Shown: piece after piece, positions 7,801-16,241 of the stretch | Layout: every line of letters begins with the position of its first letter | Numbering within the stretch: position 1 is the stretch's first letter | From: Dorea_A sp016295505 | GTDB lineage: Bacteria > Bacillota > Clostridia > Lachnospirales > Lachnospiraceae | Assembly (NCBI RefSeq): GCF_039832105.1 | Contig: NZ_JBDOHS010000013.1 | Coordinates: 1-64,000, forward strand | Direction of reading: 5' to 3' | Length of the DNA stretch: 64,000 bases | Position numbers and translations under genes: made by a program | Notes under the pieces: generated by a model | The model's input: only the letters and a program-made list of their open reading frames with translations | What the model was told of the DNA's origin: nothing | Databases searched by the model: none

Positions 7801-10525
7801 CTGCTGACTTCGCATTCAGATACAGATATACGAGTCCGCCTTTTTTCTCAGCAGAAGTTCCCTCGGTGATCTCTTCCATTCCTGTATTCTGAAGGAATGC
7901 CCATTTGTGTAACTTTTCTGTATTTGCAGGAATCTGAACTGCTTTGATACTGTTGACTGCGAAAGCCATGTTGTCTGCCTGGAAGGCAAAGTCTGTCTCT
8001 GCCGGAAATTCCAGAGAGGAGATACTGTTCTTTCCAAATGCGCCGTTTCCTACCATCATAATGGATTTCGGCAGTTTCACAGTCGTCAGCTGATTGGTAT
8101 TAAATGCATTTCCTCCAACATAGATCACGCCATCCGGCAGTTCAAGCTCTGTCAGACTGTTTTTCTGGAATGCACTTGATCCGATGAAAAAGTCTCCTCT
8201 TTCCGTAAGCCCTTTGCCGGTCGTTTCCCATGTAGAATCATCATACGCAGCCTTTACATTTTCCGGAAGTGTCAGAGATGTGATTCCTCTGCTCTTGAAA
8301 GCACTGTCTCCGATTCCCTGTACTTTCTTTCCATCCGTATCTTCCGATGGAATGACAACTTCGGTATTCTCTGCAATCTTCTTTTCCCCTTCTTCAGAGA
8401 ATCCTGTCACTACCCATACATGAAAGTTTGCTGTGGAAGAGTACTCTGCCGCCGGGTAAAGTGCAAAGCCCTGCTCTCCATATGTAAAGTCTTTCGTCGT
8501 CCATACGGATGCATCCGTCAGATAGATCTCATGATAATCGGAATCCGGGAAGTTCTTGGTATCCTCATATTGAGACTGCGAAGATACGTATACTTTCGTA
8601 ACGGTCGCCTCTGTGCCGTCCGAATACTCTTTCCGGAATGTATTCTTATTGATCTTGGTTACGGTAGTTGGCAGTGTGATCTCTGTAATCACCTTATTTC
8701 TGAACGCATCTGCTCCGATGGTTTCCAGTCCTTCATACAAGGTTACCGTACAAGGAGTTGTAAGATAATTCTTGGTTGAGAAAGCATAAGATCCAATATC
8801 CTTTACCGTGGAAGGAATATTGATCTCACTGAAATTATTTCCTGAGAATGCACGGCTTCCGATACTGGTAACACCTTCCGGGATCTCGATACTTGTCAGG
8901 TTCTCCATCCAGTTATCCGCATCGCTGCAGCCAAATGCAGATGCCGGAATCGCAGTCAGACCTTTCGAAAGGATGATCCGCTCCAGCTTCGGATTGGTCG
9001 CAAATGCTCCGGACCCGAGAGATGTCACAGAATCCGGCAGTACAACACTTGTAAGATTATTCGTCTGGAATGCCACATTTCCAATCGTAGTCAGACTATC
9101 CGGGAATGTCACTTCTTCAAGTCCGTTATTCTGAAATGCAAAATTACCGATGACTTCCAGTTCACTCGGAAGATATACCGAATCAAATCCCTCACCTTCC
9201 GCTCCGAACAGACCATAACCGCCGGCTGCTGCTGCCGCAATCTCTGTAATATACTCTCCGTCTTTATTCATATCCGGAAGTACCAGATCTTTGTTCACAG
9301 CTCTTTTTGCGATACCGGAATCAGAAAGCCCCGTGATTACGGTTCCTTCGATCACAAAATCGTTCACATTCCATGGAAGATCCGGATTCTGCGTTTCCTC
9401 CGTTCCGTCATTAACGATCAGTTTCTGTACATAGGACAGCTGAGCCGCAGTTGCCTTTTCTGTATGATGAATGCGGTCTTTATTGGCAAGATCTGCATTA
9501 TCTGTATACATGTAGACTACACCGGCGTCATATGTGACACCATCAACAGCATATGTTTTGTAAGTATTCTTCGCATCTTCTGCAATCGGTTCCTTGCCCG
9601 TATTCCATGCAAACACATCTTTATTGACAACCTCGGTATAATCCGGAAGTCTTACGGACGTGATAAAGTTTTTTGCAAAAGCAAGGCCGTGCATTTCAAG
9701 CCGGAAATCACAGGTTGTCGGAAAATTAACCGTCGTAATCCGGTTACTTGCAAACGCCATGGTCTCAATCCACCAGATGGTCTTAGGCAATTTTACCGTC
9801 TGAATCTGATTGTTATTAAATGCAGACGGAAGGACTGCGATCACTCCCTCCGGCAACGTAACGGATGTAAGATAATTTCCTGCAAATGCATTCTCTGCAA
9901 TGATGAAATTACCACGTTTTGTAACGATATTGGTTACGGTATCATCATAATCCACCATCATTCCGGATGGGAATTTTACAGACGTAAGACCTTTGTTCTT
10001 AAATGCACTTTCTGCGACTCCGACGATCATGTCCCCTTCGTCGTCTACAGACGGAATCACCAGATCCGTATTCAGGGCAAGCTTTGCTTCTCCGGATTCT
10101 GAAAATCCTGAAATTGCTGCCCCTTTAATCGTGATTTCTCTGGTATAGTCACATCCGTATAATAACTTTTCATAGCTTACATATGTAAAGTCTTCGGATG
10201 TCCAGACAGAGGCATCAATCTCTTCCTGTGCCTCTTCCTCAGCAAGAACTTCTGCTTCCTGTTCTTCCTGTACTTCTTCCGCTGCAGATTGCTCTTCCCG
10301 GACAGTTTCTTCTGTCACGGCTTCCTCATCTGCAGCGTTTTTATCTACTGCAGCATCCCCTTCTGCTGCAGAAGAATCCTTTTCTTCTTCCGTTGTTACT
10401 TCCTGAGCATTGACTGCATCTGCACTCTGTGTATCAATGTCTGCGGCAAAAGCCGTACTTGCACAGGACAAAAGCATGATCAGGCTCAGCAGTAACGCAA
10501 GAAGTCTTTTTCTCGTTTTTTTCAA
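4841..10525 (-). CDS. Giant secreted leucine-rich-repeat (BspA-type) protein with choline-binding-type cell-wall repeats
   Basis: A 1,894-residue surface protein. A signal peptide (basic KKLKKTRKR, hydrophobic core, cut near STAFAA) is followed by a Glu/Ala-rich acidic region to about residue 105. Five modules follow, each opening with W-x-x-x-D-[FY] (near residues 105, 385, 675, 937 and 1265), then ITG-S-G and a V-I/L-P strand. Each module holds many LRR_5/BspA repeats of the type SIGSRAFSGN plus IEIPEGV. From about residue 1575 to the end are aromatic cell-wall-binding repeats (GWYYLGTTGKVQTGW type). There is no sortase motif, so anchoring is through these repeats. The likely role is adhesion to host or bacterial surfaces. 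The start is TTG at 10525, because AGGAGG sits eight bases before it; the ATG at 10558 lies upstream of that site. Confidence 0.9.
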   Translation of the reverse strand: MKKTRKRLLALLLSLIMLLSCASTAFAADIDTQSADAVNAQEVTTEEEKDSSAAEGDAAVDKNAADEEAVTEETVREEQSAAEEVQEEQEAEVLAEEEAQEEIDASVWTSEDFTYVSYEKLLYGCDYTREITIKGAAISGFSESGEAKLALNTDLVIPSVDDEGDMIVGVAESAFKNKGLTSVKFPSGMMVDYDDTVTNIVTKRGNFIIAENAFAGNYLTSVTLPEGVIAVLPSAFNNNQIQTVKLPKTIWWIETMAFASNRITTVNFPTTCDFRLEMHGLAFAKNFITSVRLPDYTEVVNKDVFAWNTGKEPIAEDAKNTYKTYAVDGVTYDAGVVYMYTDNADLANKDRIHHTEKATAAQLSYVQKLIVNDGTEETQNPDLPWNVNDFVIEGTVITGLSDSGIAKRAVNKDLVLPDMNKDGEYITEIAAAAAGGYGLFGAEGEGFDSVYLPSELEVIGNFAFQNNGLEEVTFPDSLTTIGNVAFQTNNLTSVVLPDSVTSLGSGAFATNPKLERIILSKGLTAIPASAFGCSDADNWMENLTSIEIPEGVTSIGSRAFSGNNFSEINIPSTVKDIGSYAFSTKNYLTTPCTVTLYEGLETIGADAFRNKVITEITLPTTVTKINKNTFRKEYSDGTEATVTKVYVSSQSQYEDTKNFPDSDYHEIYLTDASVWTTKDFTYGEQGFALYPAAEYSSTANFHVWVVTGFSEEGEKKIAENTEVVIPSEDTDGKKVQGIGDSAFKSRGITSLTLPENVKAAYDDSTWETTGKGLTERGDFFIGSSAFQKNSLTELELPDGVIYVGGNAFNTNQLTTVKLPKSIMMVGNGAFGKNSISSLEFPAETDFAFQADNMAFAVNSIKAVQIPANTEKLHKWAFLQNTGMEEITEGTSAEKKGGLVYLYLNAKSAGDYVDYKTKGTSNVQEIIFGTIPDEQAPWNVNDYTYDEAGTTITGLSDAGKAKIKVNPALVLPKAGPTGEAITALGDGTNLTGIFVYTEEDKNYTPESVLLPKTLTKIGKWTFALNPSLTYEAEMTSIVLPNGLLEIGQTAFQNSRLTSVSIPDSVTTMGSGTFTGSGALTSVKLSENVTDIPQSAFNAGTVTDMKLETLVIPEGVKTIGNLAFTGTHVENLTLPDTLTSIGNTAFQNHQLTEVEIPGSVQTIGTSAFKITQTGLEKSLTSVTLHEGLVTIGKEAFMGNQISEIELPGTVVLSATNKAADCIFGNAKTPADPIVVLKTSDKETVEICNTEFANNYSHIVVYDKMVGTGWTEDDFTYDEETATITGWSESGQAKRTTLRELVLPDQTPDGKDITAIGDGAFKIPDEEVIITKFGIDSPNGMISVNLPEHVTVIGKEAFSQNALTEVDLTGVTSIGESAFYGNDLVKVELPDTVTELGGGAFATNDITELKLSAGVTVIPQGAFSMNIRLENVTIPDTVTEIGATAFAGARLTSLMIPESVTKIGEKAFHLHHLTELTIPGNVKEIGESAFEGTYKATTLSKLVIEEGVESIGKYAFKEALLETVHFPNSIRIVGEKPFLNNMGKDGSHVVEVTTSNPAHTSFTDDTYVIRLVGGWQHDSKGWWYRNADGTYPKSCWKLIDGDYYYFNASGYRVENKWQGDYYLGSDGKMVTNAWVGDYHVDANGKYQKGWIKLEEGWYYLGTTGKVQTGWYQWKNVWYYGDPKSENKGLMATGLREIGTKTYYFSASGAMQTGWQVIDGSDYYFASSGAMVKNAWAGSYYLGEDGKIVTNAWIGDYYVGETGKYQKGWLKLVDEDGYTNWYYLGTTGKVQTGWYKVKGIWYYGMPDSDPKGKMKTGWLKLGGKTYYFDESGAMQIGWTRVHVELYYFDSNGARVQNAWVGDYYLKEDGTVARDEWVDGGKYYVDASGKWVPGATKTE

Positions 10526-10736
10526 CTTTTTTACCTCCTGTTCACATAGTCCTACCATTTTATAATGATATTACTATTCTACCGCTGAAACCTGATCAGG
10601 CATAATCGATATTTTTTATATTTTCACTGCATTTATTTATTCCGTCTATATATCCCTACTTATATCCAAACATCTGGACCCAGTAATATGTCTTTGAACT
10701 TCCACTCACTTTCACGGATAACCAATCATGTTATAA

Positions 10737-12005
10737 TTATTTTACATCATTTTCATCAAATGGATCTCCGCATTCCGGACAGAATTTCGGCAGTCTTTCT
10801 GGATCTTCCGGTTCCCATCCACAGGCATTACACCGGCACCTGTGGACTGCCACCGGTCTTTTTGCACCGCACTCCATGCAGAAATTCCTTTGATTCGGCG
10901 TTCCGCATTCCGGACAGACCCAGCCTTTCTGCTCCTCTTTGACACAGGATTCTTCCGCTCTTCCCAGAGGTTCGGCCCTGCCTGCTTTTTCTGCCATATT
11001 CATACCCATAAAGGCCATAACAGCTCCTGCGCCTTCGTTTGCTGCGGCCGCCTTCATAGATTCTACCCGGGCATCCACCATGGAAGCAGCCGCCATAGAA
11101 GCTTCACGATACACAGCTTTCTTCTGCATCTCTTTAATGATCGCCTCGTCCTCCTCTGAAACCCTGAGTCCGGATACTCCGATAGATGATATCTCAATTC
11201 CTCTCGTATTCATCCATTTTTCAGACAACACTTCATTCAGGACTTCTGCGATTTCCAATGTATGTCCCGGAAGTTCACTGTAACGGATTCCTCTTCTGGA
11301 TATCTCTGAAAAAGCCGGATGCAGGGCTGTCAGAAATTCTGATTTCAACTGTCCCTGCAGCTGTTCCCGGTAGTATACCGTTTCCACATTGCCACATACG
11401 TTTTTATAGAACAGGATCGGATTCGCCATTTTATAACTGTATTCTCCAAAACATCTAAGTGATACATCCATATCCAGTCCACTGTTCGGTTCTACAATGC
11501 GAAAAGGAATCGGAGACGGTGTCCCATACTTATTTCCGACAATCTCCTTAATATTAAAATAATAGATGCGCTGATCCATGGGTGCTTCTCCGCCAAAGGT
11601 AAATCTCTTTCCAAAGGTATCAAACATCTCTCCAATACTTTTCCCAAGATTGCCACAGAACAAAGAAGGTTCCGTTCCTCTGTCATAGATATATTCCCCT
11701 GCTTCAGAACATAGATCCACTACCTTTCCCTGTTCTACGACCATCATACACTGCCCTTCATTCACTGCAATCACAGACCCGTCTGAGATAATATTATCGC
11801 CGGCATTCTTATTGGCAAAGCGCCCGGACATCCGTTTCTGGCCTTTTGCCACGAGTACATCTGCCGACAATGCATCACAGTAGAAATACTCTTTCCACTG
11901 ATCCGCAGCTGTTCCGGTGGCCGCTCCGACAACTGCCTGAGGCAGTCTCATACTTCCCGCCGCAGCACCTGCGAGACCCCCTATCAGTATTTTCGTTAAT
12001 CCCAT
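10737..12005 (-). CDS. SPFH-domain protein with C-terminal zinc ribbons (YdjI-like)
   Basis: A 422-residue protein preceded by AAAGGAG. A short glycine/alanine-rich N-terminus precedes an SPFH/band-7-like domain (about residues 35-300, with SADVLVAKG near its start and LHPAFSEISRRGIRYSELPG further in). It ends in two zinc ribbons: CPEC...CMEC and CNAC...CPEC. This layout is that of the Bacillus YdjI or 'virion core protein' group, which are thought to act at the membrane with envelope-stress partners. No partner gene is next to it here. The SPFH call is firm; the role is not known. Confidence 0.85.
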   Translation of the reverse strand: MGLTKILIGGLAGAAAGSMRLPQAVVGAATGTAADQWKEYFYCDALSADVLVAKGQKRMSGRFANKNAGDNIISDGSVIAVNEGQCMMVVEQGKVVDLCSEAGEYIYDRGTEPSLFCGNLGKSIGEMFDTFGKRFTFGGEAPMDQRIYYFNIKEIVGNKYGTPSPIPFRIVEPNSGLDMDVSLRCFGEYSYKMANPILFYKNVCGNVETVYYREQLQGQLKSEFLTALHPAFSEISRRGIRYSELPGHTLEIAEVLNEVLSEKWMNTRGIEISSIGVSGLRVSEEDEAIIKEMQKKAVYREASMAAASMVDARVESMKAAAANEGAGAVMAFMGMNMAEKAGRAEPLGRAEESCVKEEQKGWVCPECGTPNQRNFCMECGAKRPVAVHRCRCNACGWEPEDPERLPKFCPECGDPFDENDVK

Positions 12006-12076
12006 TTTTTCTCCTTTACGTGCTTTTCTTTTGTTATCATTATTTTATCATATCTCCTGGCGAAAACAAACAGTGA

Positions 12077-14056
12077 TTAACGTTTCATACAATTCAAAAG
12101 CTTTCCGCACACCTGCCTGCATCTGCAGCCAAATGTATGCTTCATGACCCTGAAGATTCCCCGCATTCCGGATTCCACATCCCATCCAAAACTTCCTGAC
12201 CGGTACAGATAATCACCGGGACAGGAAGCACCGTCTTTCAGCTCCATGTCAAAGCGATTTCCAATGCTGATACCGCCCCGGATCGCAATTTCTCTGGAAA
12301 GTGAATCATCCGGCTGCTCCTTCCAGAGATGACCGTGGATCACAAGGGATACATTTCTTGGCTTATCTGCAGGCATCATCGTCCGGAAGATGACCCTGTC
12401 TCCCGGATAACCTTTCCACACCGGTGTTGACGGATCTCCATGCACTCTGCTGCTGAATACCTTCCAGATTCTGTTGTCATATGCCAGACGATTGGCAAAT
12501 CTTTCCGAATGATAGTTATATCCTTTTTCACCCGTATCCTCTGCATCCACCATATCTTCTCCATCTGCCGATGCGGTTTGTATCAGCTCTCCTTCTTTAT
12601 CCAGAAGGCGGATTCCGTTCTGAATAAAAAGTACATACTCCCGGAAACTTTCTTCTCCCGGTGCTGTGATCACTGCCTGTTCCGCAAATGGATTCCGTCT
12701 TCTTGTAAAATTCTCATACCAGCATGCCCCCGGCGGTTCCACAATGACTGCTCCGAAAAGTCCATGATACCGGTGGTTTCTCAGATCTCCAAAAGACTGC
12801 AGGATACAGGTCCCATATTCCCGGTCCGCTTTCCACAGATAACGTTTGCTCTCACCGATTCCAACCGTCTGCTCTCTTGAATTGTATCCGACATTAATTC
12901 CGGAATCACAGACCGGATCATACTTCAGAAACTACGGATTCAGTGAAACTCTTGTGGATGGCTTATGCCGCCGGTCCAGAGGTACCCTCGGATAATCATA
13001 ATAGGGAATCGGCTGATCCGGATTCCATATGTTATGAAGTGTAACTTCAGCTAGTCTCCTGCATTAGCACGTAAAATCAGTGGTTTCGGCTGATACTTCC
13101 CGGACTTCAGAAGCTCTACATCCTGAAGCGGTACAAAGATCAGTCCGTCGGGGTCATGATCCCCATACCGATTATATGTAATTCTTGCCTGGACAAGCGC
13201 TATCTCAAATACACGGACTTTGTCACAATCTCCCGGCAGATCACAGTGCTCACACGACGTTTCACAATGCTCTTCCGGTTTTGCCGTATGACAGGGACAA
13301 GTATCCGTATACAATGCTCCGGCTGAGGCATGCTTCACAAAATTGGCCTCTTCCAGTTGTGTCGGTTCTTCTGTCATGGATTCTCCATAAGGTCCACATC
13401 CCTTCATGAAAATGTGGATACAGATGGCAATGAAATATCACATCGCCGATAACTCCGTTCCTGCTGCCCGCTCCATACAGAATATCCAGTGTATAACACT
13501 CCTGCGGACTGATCGTAATCGAATCAATAATTGTAGAAACCGGATTGTCTCCCTCCAGTCTCCATTGATGGTTATGAAGATGGAATACATGCGTTTCTTT
13601 GATGCCTCCGTGAATCAGCCGGATCTTTGCCGGATCTCCCACATATGCCCGAAGAATCGGCGGGGCCGGATCTCCATAGACCCAGGAACTCATGGAAATA
13701 TCTTCTCCGGAATCCACCGGGTCGTGTGACAGAGGCATCCGGTTTCGCATCGGTTCAGAGCGATAGCTGATTGCCGTTGTAGAAGACGGAAGTCCTGTTC
13801 TGTGATCCATAGGAGGATTCCCGTCTCTGTCCAATATTTCCAGCTCATCGTGAAAAAACACAGTATATTCCCGAAATGCCGGTTTTCCGGGCGTATAGAC
13901 ATCTGCCATATCATGAAATAAAAAAACACCTTCCGTATTCGCATACCAGGTGTATATAATCTCATTCTCTGTTGTGCTGTCTATATTATATCCTGTGCAG
14001 GTTCCGTCTGCAGACGCCACATCATAGGACAGTCCCTGCACATGGATAGAAAGCCT
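12077..14056 (-). pseudogene. Large multicopper oxidase, decayed
   Basis: One long multicopper-oxidase sequence read across three minus-strand frames. It opens inside the gene with RRLSIHVQGLSYDV after an in-frame stop, so the start and first domain are missing. The copper ligand motifs are seen in HVFHLHNHQW and FHCHLYPHFHEGMWTLW, and a weaker later HGHLWKEQ. A frameshift lies at about 13370-13390, just past the CHLYPH motif. A Cys-rich insert (CPCHTAKPEEHC, CEHC, CDLPGDC) follows. The frame then ends at 13051 and continues shifted as EVTLHNIWNPDQPIPYYD. A TAG at 12932-12934 interrupts it again, and the last part ends at 12077. With four lesions no enzyme can be made. Confidence 0.85.
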
Positions 14057-14079
14057 TCGGTTCTATTCATATCTTCTCA

Positions 14080-15618
14080 TTAATACAGATACTTTTCTGC
14101 AATTTTCCTGAGCTTTTCCGGATCTTTTGCATACCACTCTTCAAAAGTCAGTTCCTCTGCCTGAACTGCTTCTCCCAGTTCCACAAAGAATGCCGGCATC
14201 TCCTTTTGAAGCATCATGCCCCACGGTTCTCCAAATCGTTCCTGCCCCTGAACATCACAGCCGTTGACATGGAATGTAAATGCTGGTTCTGCCACATTGT
14301 TCACTCGCTTGGCCCCGCCATGAAATCCCAGTGTGCCGATCTGGTGTGTACCACAGGAAGACGTACATCCGGAGATATGGATCCTCGGCAGTACCCCATC
14401 TGCAAAGTCATGTTTTCTCACTTCTTCAATAATGGATGCCAGTGCCCCCTGTGAATCACGAAGTCCTACCTGGCAGATGGTGCTTCCGATACAGGATACA
14501 GATGTCTCAAACAGATTCTGTGCACCATCGGCCGTGACAGTTTCCACTTTCTTCGCCTCATCCCCGGTCAGATTGATCACATAGATCGTTTCATCCGGTG
14601 CAATACGAATCTCCACCTGCTCCATATCTCTGATTGCATCATATAATTCCGCAAACTTTGTAACCGGCGGAAGCCCTCCGACCGGATGATAAGCAACCGC
14701 ATACAGTCCTTCCTGCTTCTGCCCGGTGATACGCTTTCCGAATGCCGTACTTCCGTCTCCTGCCTTTGTTACTTCTATGATCTCCGGATGAATCGTAAGA
14801 TTACCCTTTGCTTTCACTGCCGCCAGTTTTTCAAGATATGCCTCTTTATAACCATCTGTACCCAGCGTTTCCTGCATATAACGGGTTCTTGCTTTTGCAC
14901 GGTTCTCATAATTTCCATATGCAACAAAAGTATCCACCATTGCCTGTACATAATACAGTACCTCTGCCGGATCAGTTCCTTCCGCAACCTTCACACCCAT
15001 ACGCGCATTATTTCCAAGACCGCCGGCACTGTACACATCAAAAGTTCCGTCCGGTCTTGCCACAAACCCAAGATCTCGGAACGTCGCATGCGGCTCATTT
15101 GCCGGAGAGTTAGAAAAACATACTTTTAACTTTCTCGGCATCTTTACCGTCTTGATGATTCCCATCAGATAATCTGAAACAGCCTCTACATATGGAATCA
15201 CATCGAAATATTCTCCCTTTTCCACTCCGGAAAGCGGGGATGCCATCGTATTTCTCGGAAAGTCTCCGCCTCCGCCACGGGTAATGATTCCGACATCCAT
15301 TGCTTTTTCCATGATCGCACAGACAGTATCTGCTTCCAGATCATGCAGCTGTATCGTCTGACATGTTGTAAAATGTGCTTTATCCACACCATACTCAGCA
15401 ATGACATCTGCAACAAATTTCAATTTATCTTTTGTCAGACGTCCACCAGGCAGACGAAGTCTTAACATACTTGCATTTCCGCCTTTCTGCGCATAGCTTC
15501 CAAATCCTCCGGAAAAACCTTTGTACTCTTTCATGCTGATTTCTTTCGCATAAAACTTATCTGTCATCTCACGGAACTCCATAAGATCTTCCTTGAATTC
15601 TCTGATTAAGTTATCCAT
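14080..15618 (-). CDS. Siroheme nitrite/sulfite reductase
   Basis: A 512-residue siroheme/[4Fe-4S] reductase of the assimilatory nitrite/sulfite reductase family, which reduces sulfite to sulfide (or nitrite to ammonia) with six electrons. The two ferredoxin-like half domains are seen: the first with MLRLRLPGGRLT and TTCQTIQLHDLE, then the GGGGDFPRNTMASPL substrate/siroheme loop. The cluster cysteines are in SCIGSTICQVG (C-x5-C) and SGCTSSCGTHQIG (C-x3-C), about residues 375-425. It follows engB with one base between the stop and the start, so it is the last gene of the tig-clpP-clpX-lon-engB transcript. The sequence does not decide between sulfite and nitrite, and no flavoprotein partner is present. 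Confidence 0.85.
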   Translation of the reverse strand: MDNLIREFKEDLMEFREMTDKFYAKEISMKEYKGFSGGFGSYAQKGGNASMLRLRLPGGRLTKDKLKFVADVIAEYGVDKAHFTTCQTIQLHDLEADTVCAIMEKAMDVGIITRGGGGDFPRNTMASPLSGVEKGEYFDVIPYVEAVSDYLMGIIKTVKMPRKLKVCFSNSPANEPHATFRDLGFVARPDGTFDVYSAGGLGNNARMGVKVAEGTDPAEVLYYVQAMVDTFVAYGNYENRAKARTRYMQETLGTDGYKEAYLEKLAAVKAKGNLTIHPEIIEVTKAGDGSTAFGKRITGQKQEGLYAVAYHPVGGLPPVTKFAELYDAIRDMEQVEIRIAPDETIYVINLTGDEAKKVETVTADGAQNLFETSVSCIGSTICQVGLRDSQGALASIIEEVRKHDFADGVLPRIHISGCTSSCGTHQIGTLGFHGGAKRVNNVAEPAFTFHVNGCDVQGQERFGEPWGMMLQKEMPAFFVELGEAVQAEELTFEEWYAKDPEKLRKIAEKYLY

Positions 15619-15619
15619 A

Positions 15620-16231
15620 CTACAGTTCTCCTTTTTCCTTTTCTATATTCAGGAACTCAGATTCTACCAGTTCCCATATCTCATCTCTGCCCTGTTTTGT
15701 TTCCGCAGAGAATGGAATCACCTTCGTCCCCGGCAGAACATTCAGCCCCTGCTTTACAAGCCTGATCTGCTTATCTTTCTGGCTTCTCTTTATTTTGTCC
15801 AGTTTTGTCGCAATAATCACCGGCCGGTATCCCTGTGCCACGATCCACTCATACATCATCTTATCATTGGCAGATGGTTCATGACGGATATCGATCAGCA
15901 GAAACACAACTTTCAACTGTTTTGACTCATGCAGATAACGTTCGATCAGCTTGCCCCATCTGATCTTCTCCTGCTCCGACACTTTTGCATAGCCATACCC
16001 CGGAAGATCTACCAGATATAATTCCTCATTGATATTATAAAAATTAATCGTCTGTGTCTTTCCGGGCGTTGCTGAGGTCCTTGCATAGGATTTTCGATTG
16101 ATCAGTGCATTGATCAGCGAGGATTTTCCTACATTGGACTTGCCGGCAAATGCAATCTCCGGAAGCGTATTTTCCGGAAGTTTGCTTGTAATACCACATA
16201 CTGTTTCCAAATTAATGCTTCTGATTACCAT
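15620..16231 (-). CDS. engB: Ribosome biogenesis GTPase YsxC/EngB
   Basis: A 203-residue TrmE-Era-EngA-EngB-like GTPase needed for large ribosomal subunit assembly. The GTPase motifs are GKSNVGKSS (G1, about residue 30), TPGKTQ (G2), DLPGYG (G3) and TKLD (G4). Length and motifs are those of the family. It lies right after lon, with eleven bases between, in the usual Clostridia/Bacillus order. AAGGGGAAT precedes the ATG. Confidence 0.97.
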   Translation of the reverse strand: MVIRSINLETVCGITSKLPENTLPEIAFAGKSNVGKSSLINALINRKSYARTSATPGKTQTINFYNINEELYLVDLPGYGYAKVSEQEKIRWGKLIERYLHESKQLKVVFLLIDIRHEPSANDKMMYEWIVAQGYRPVIIATKLDKIKRSQKDKQIRLVKQGLNVLPGTKVIPFSAETKQGRDEIWELVESEFLNIEKEKGEL

Positions 16232-16241
16232 ATGATTCCCC

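Noticed and set aside
9464..10102. A 212-residue plus-strand frame
   Set aside because: It is antisense to the LRR surface gene and shows the shadow composition of its repeats.
12077..14041. Three separate short copper-binding genes
   Set aside because: The pieces read as successive parts of one oxidase in different frames, so one pseudogene is a simpler account.
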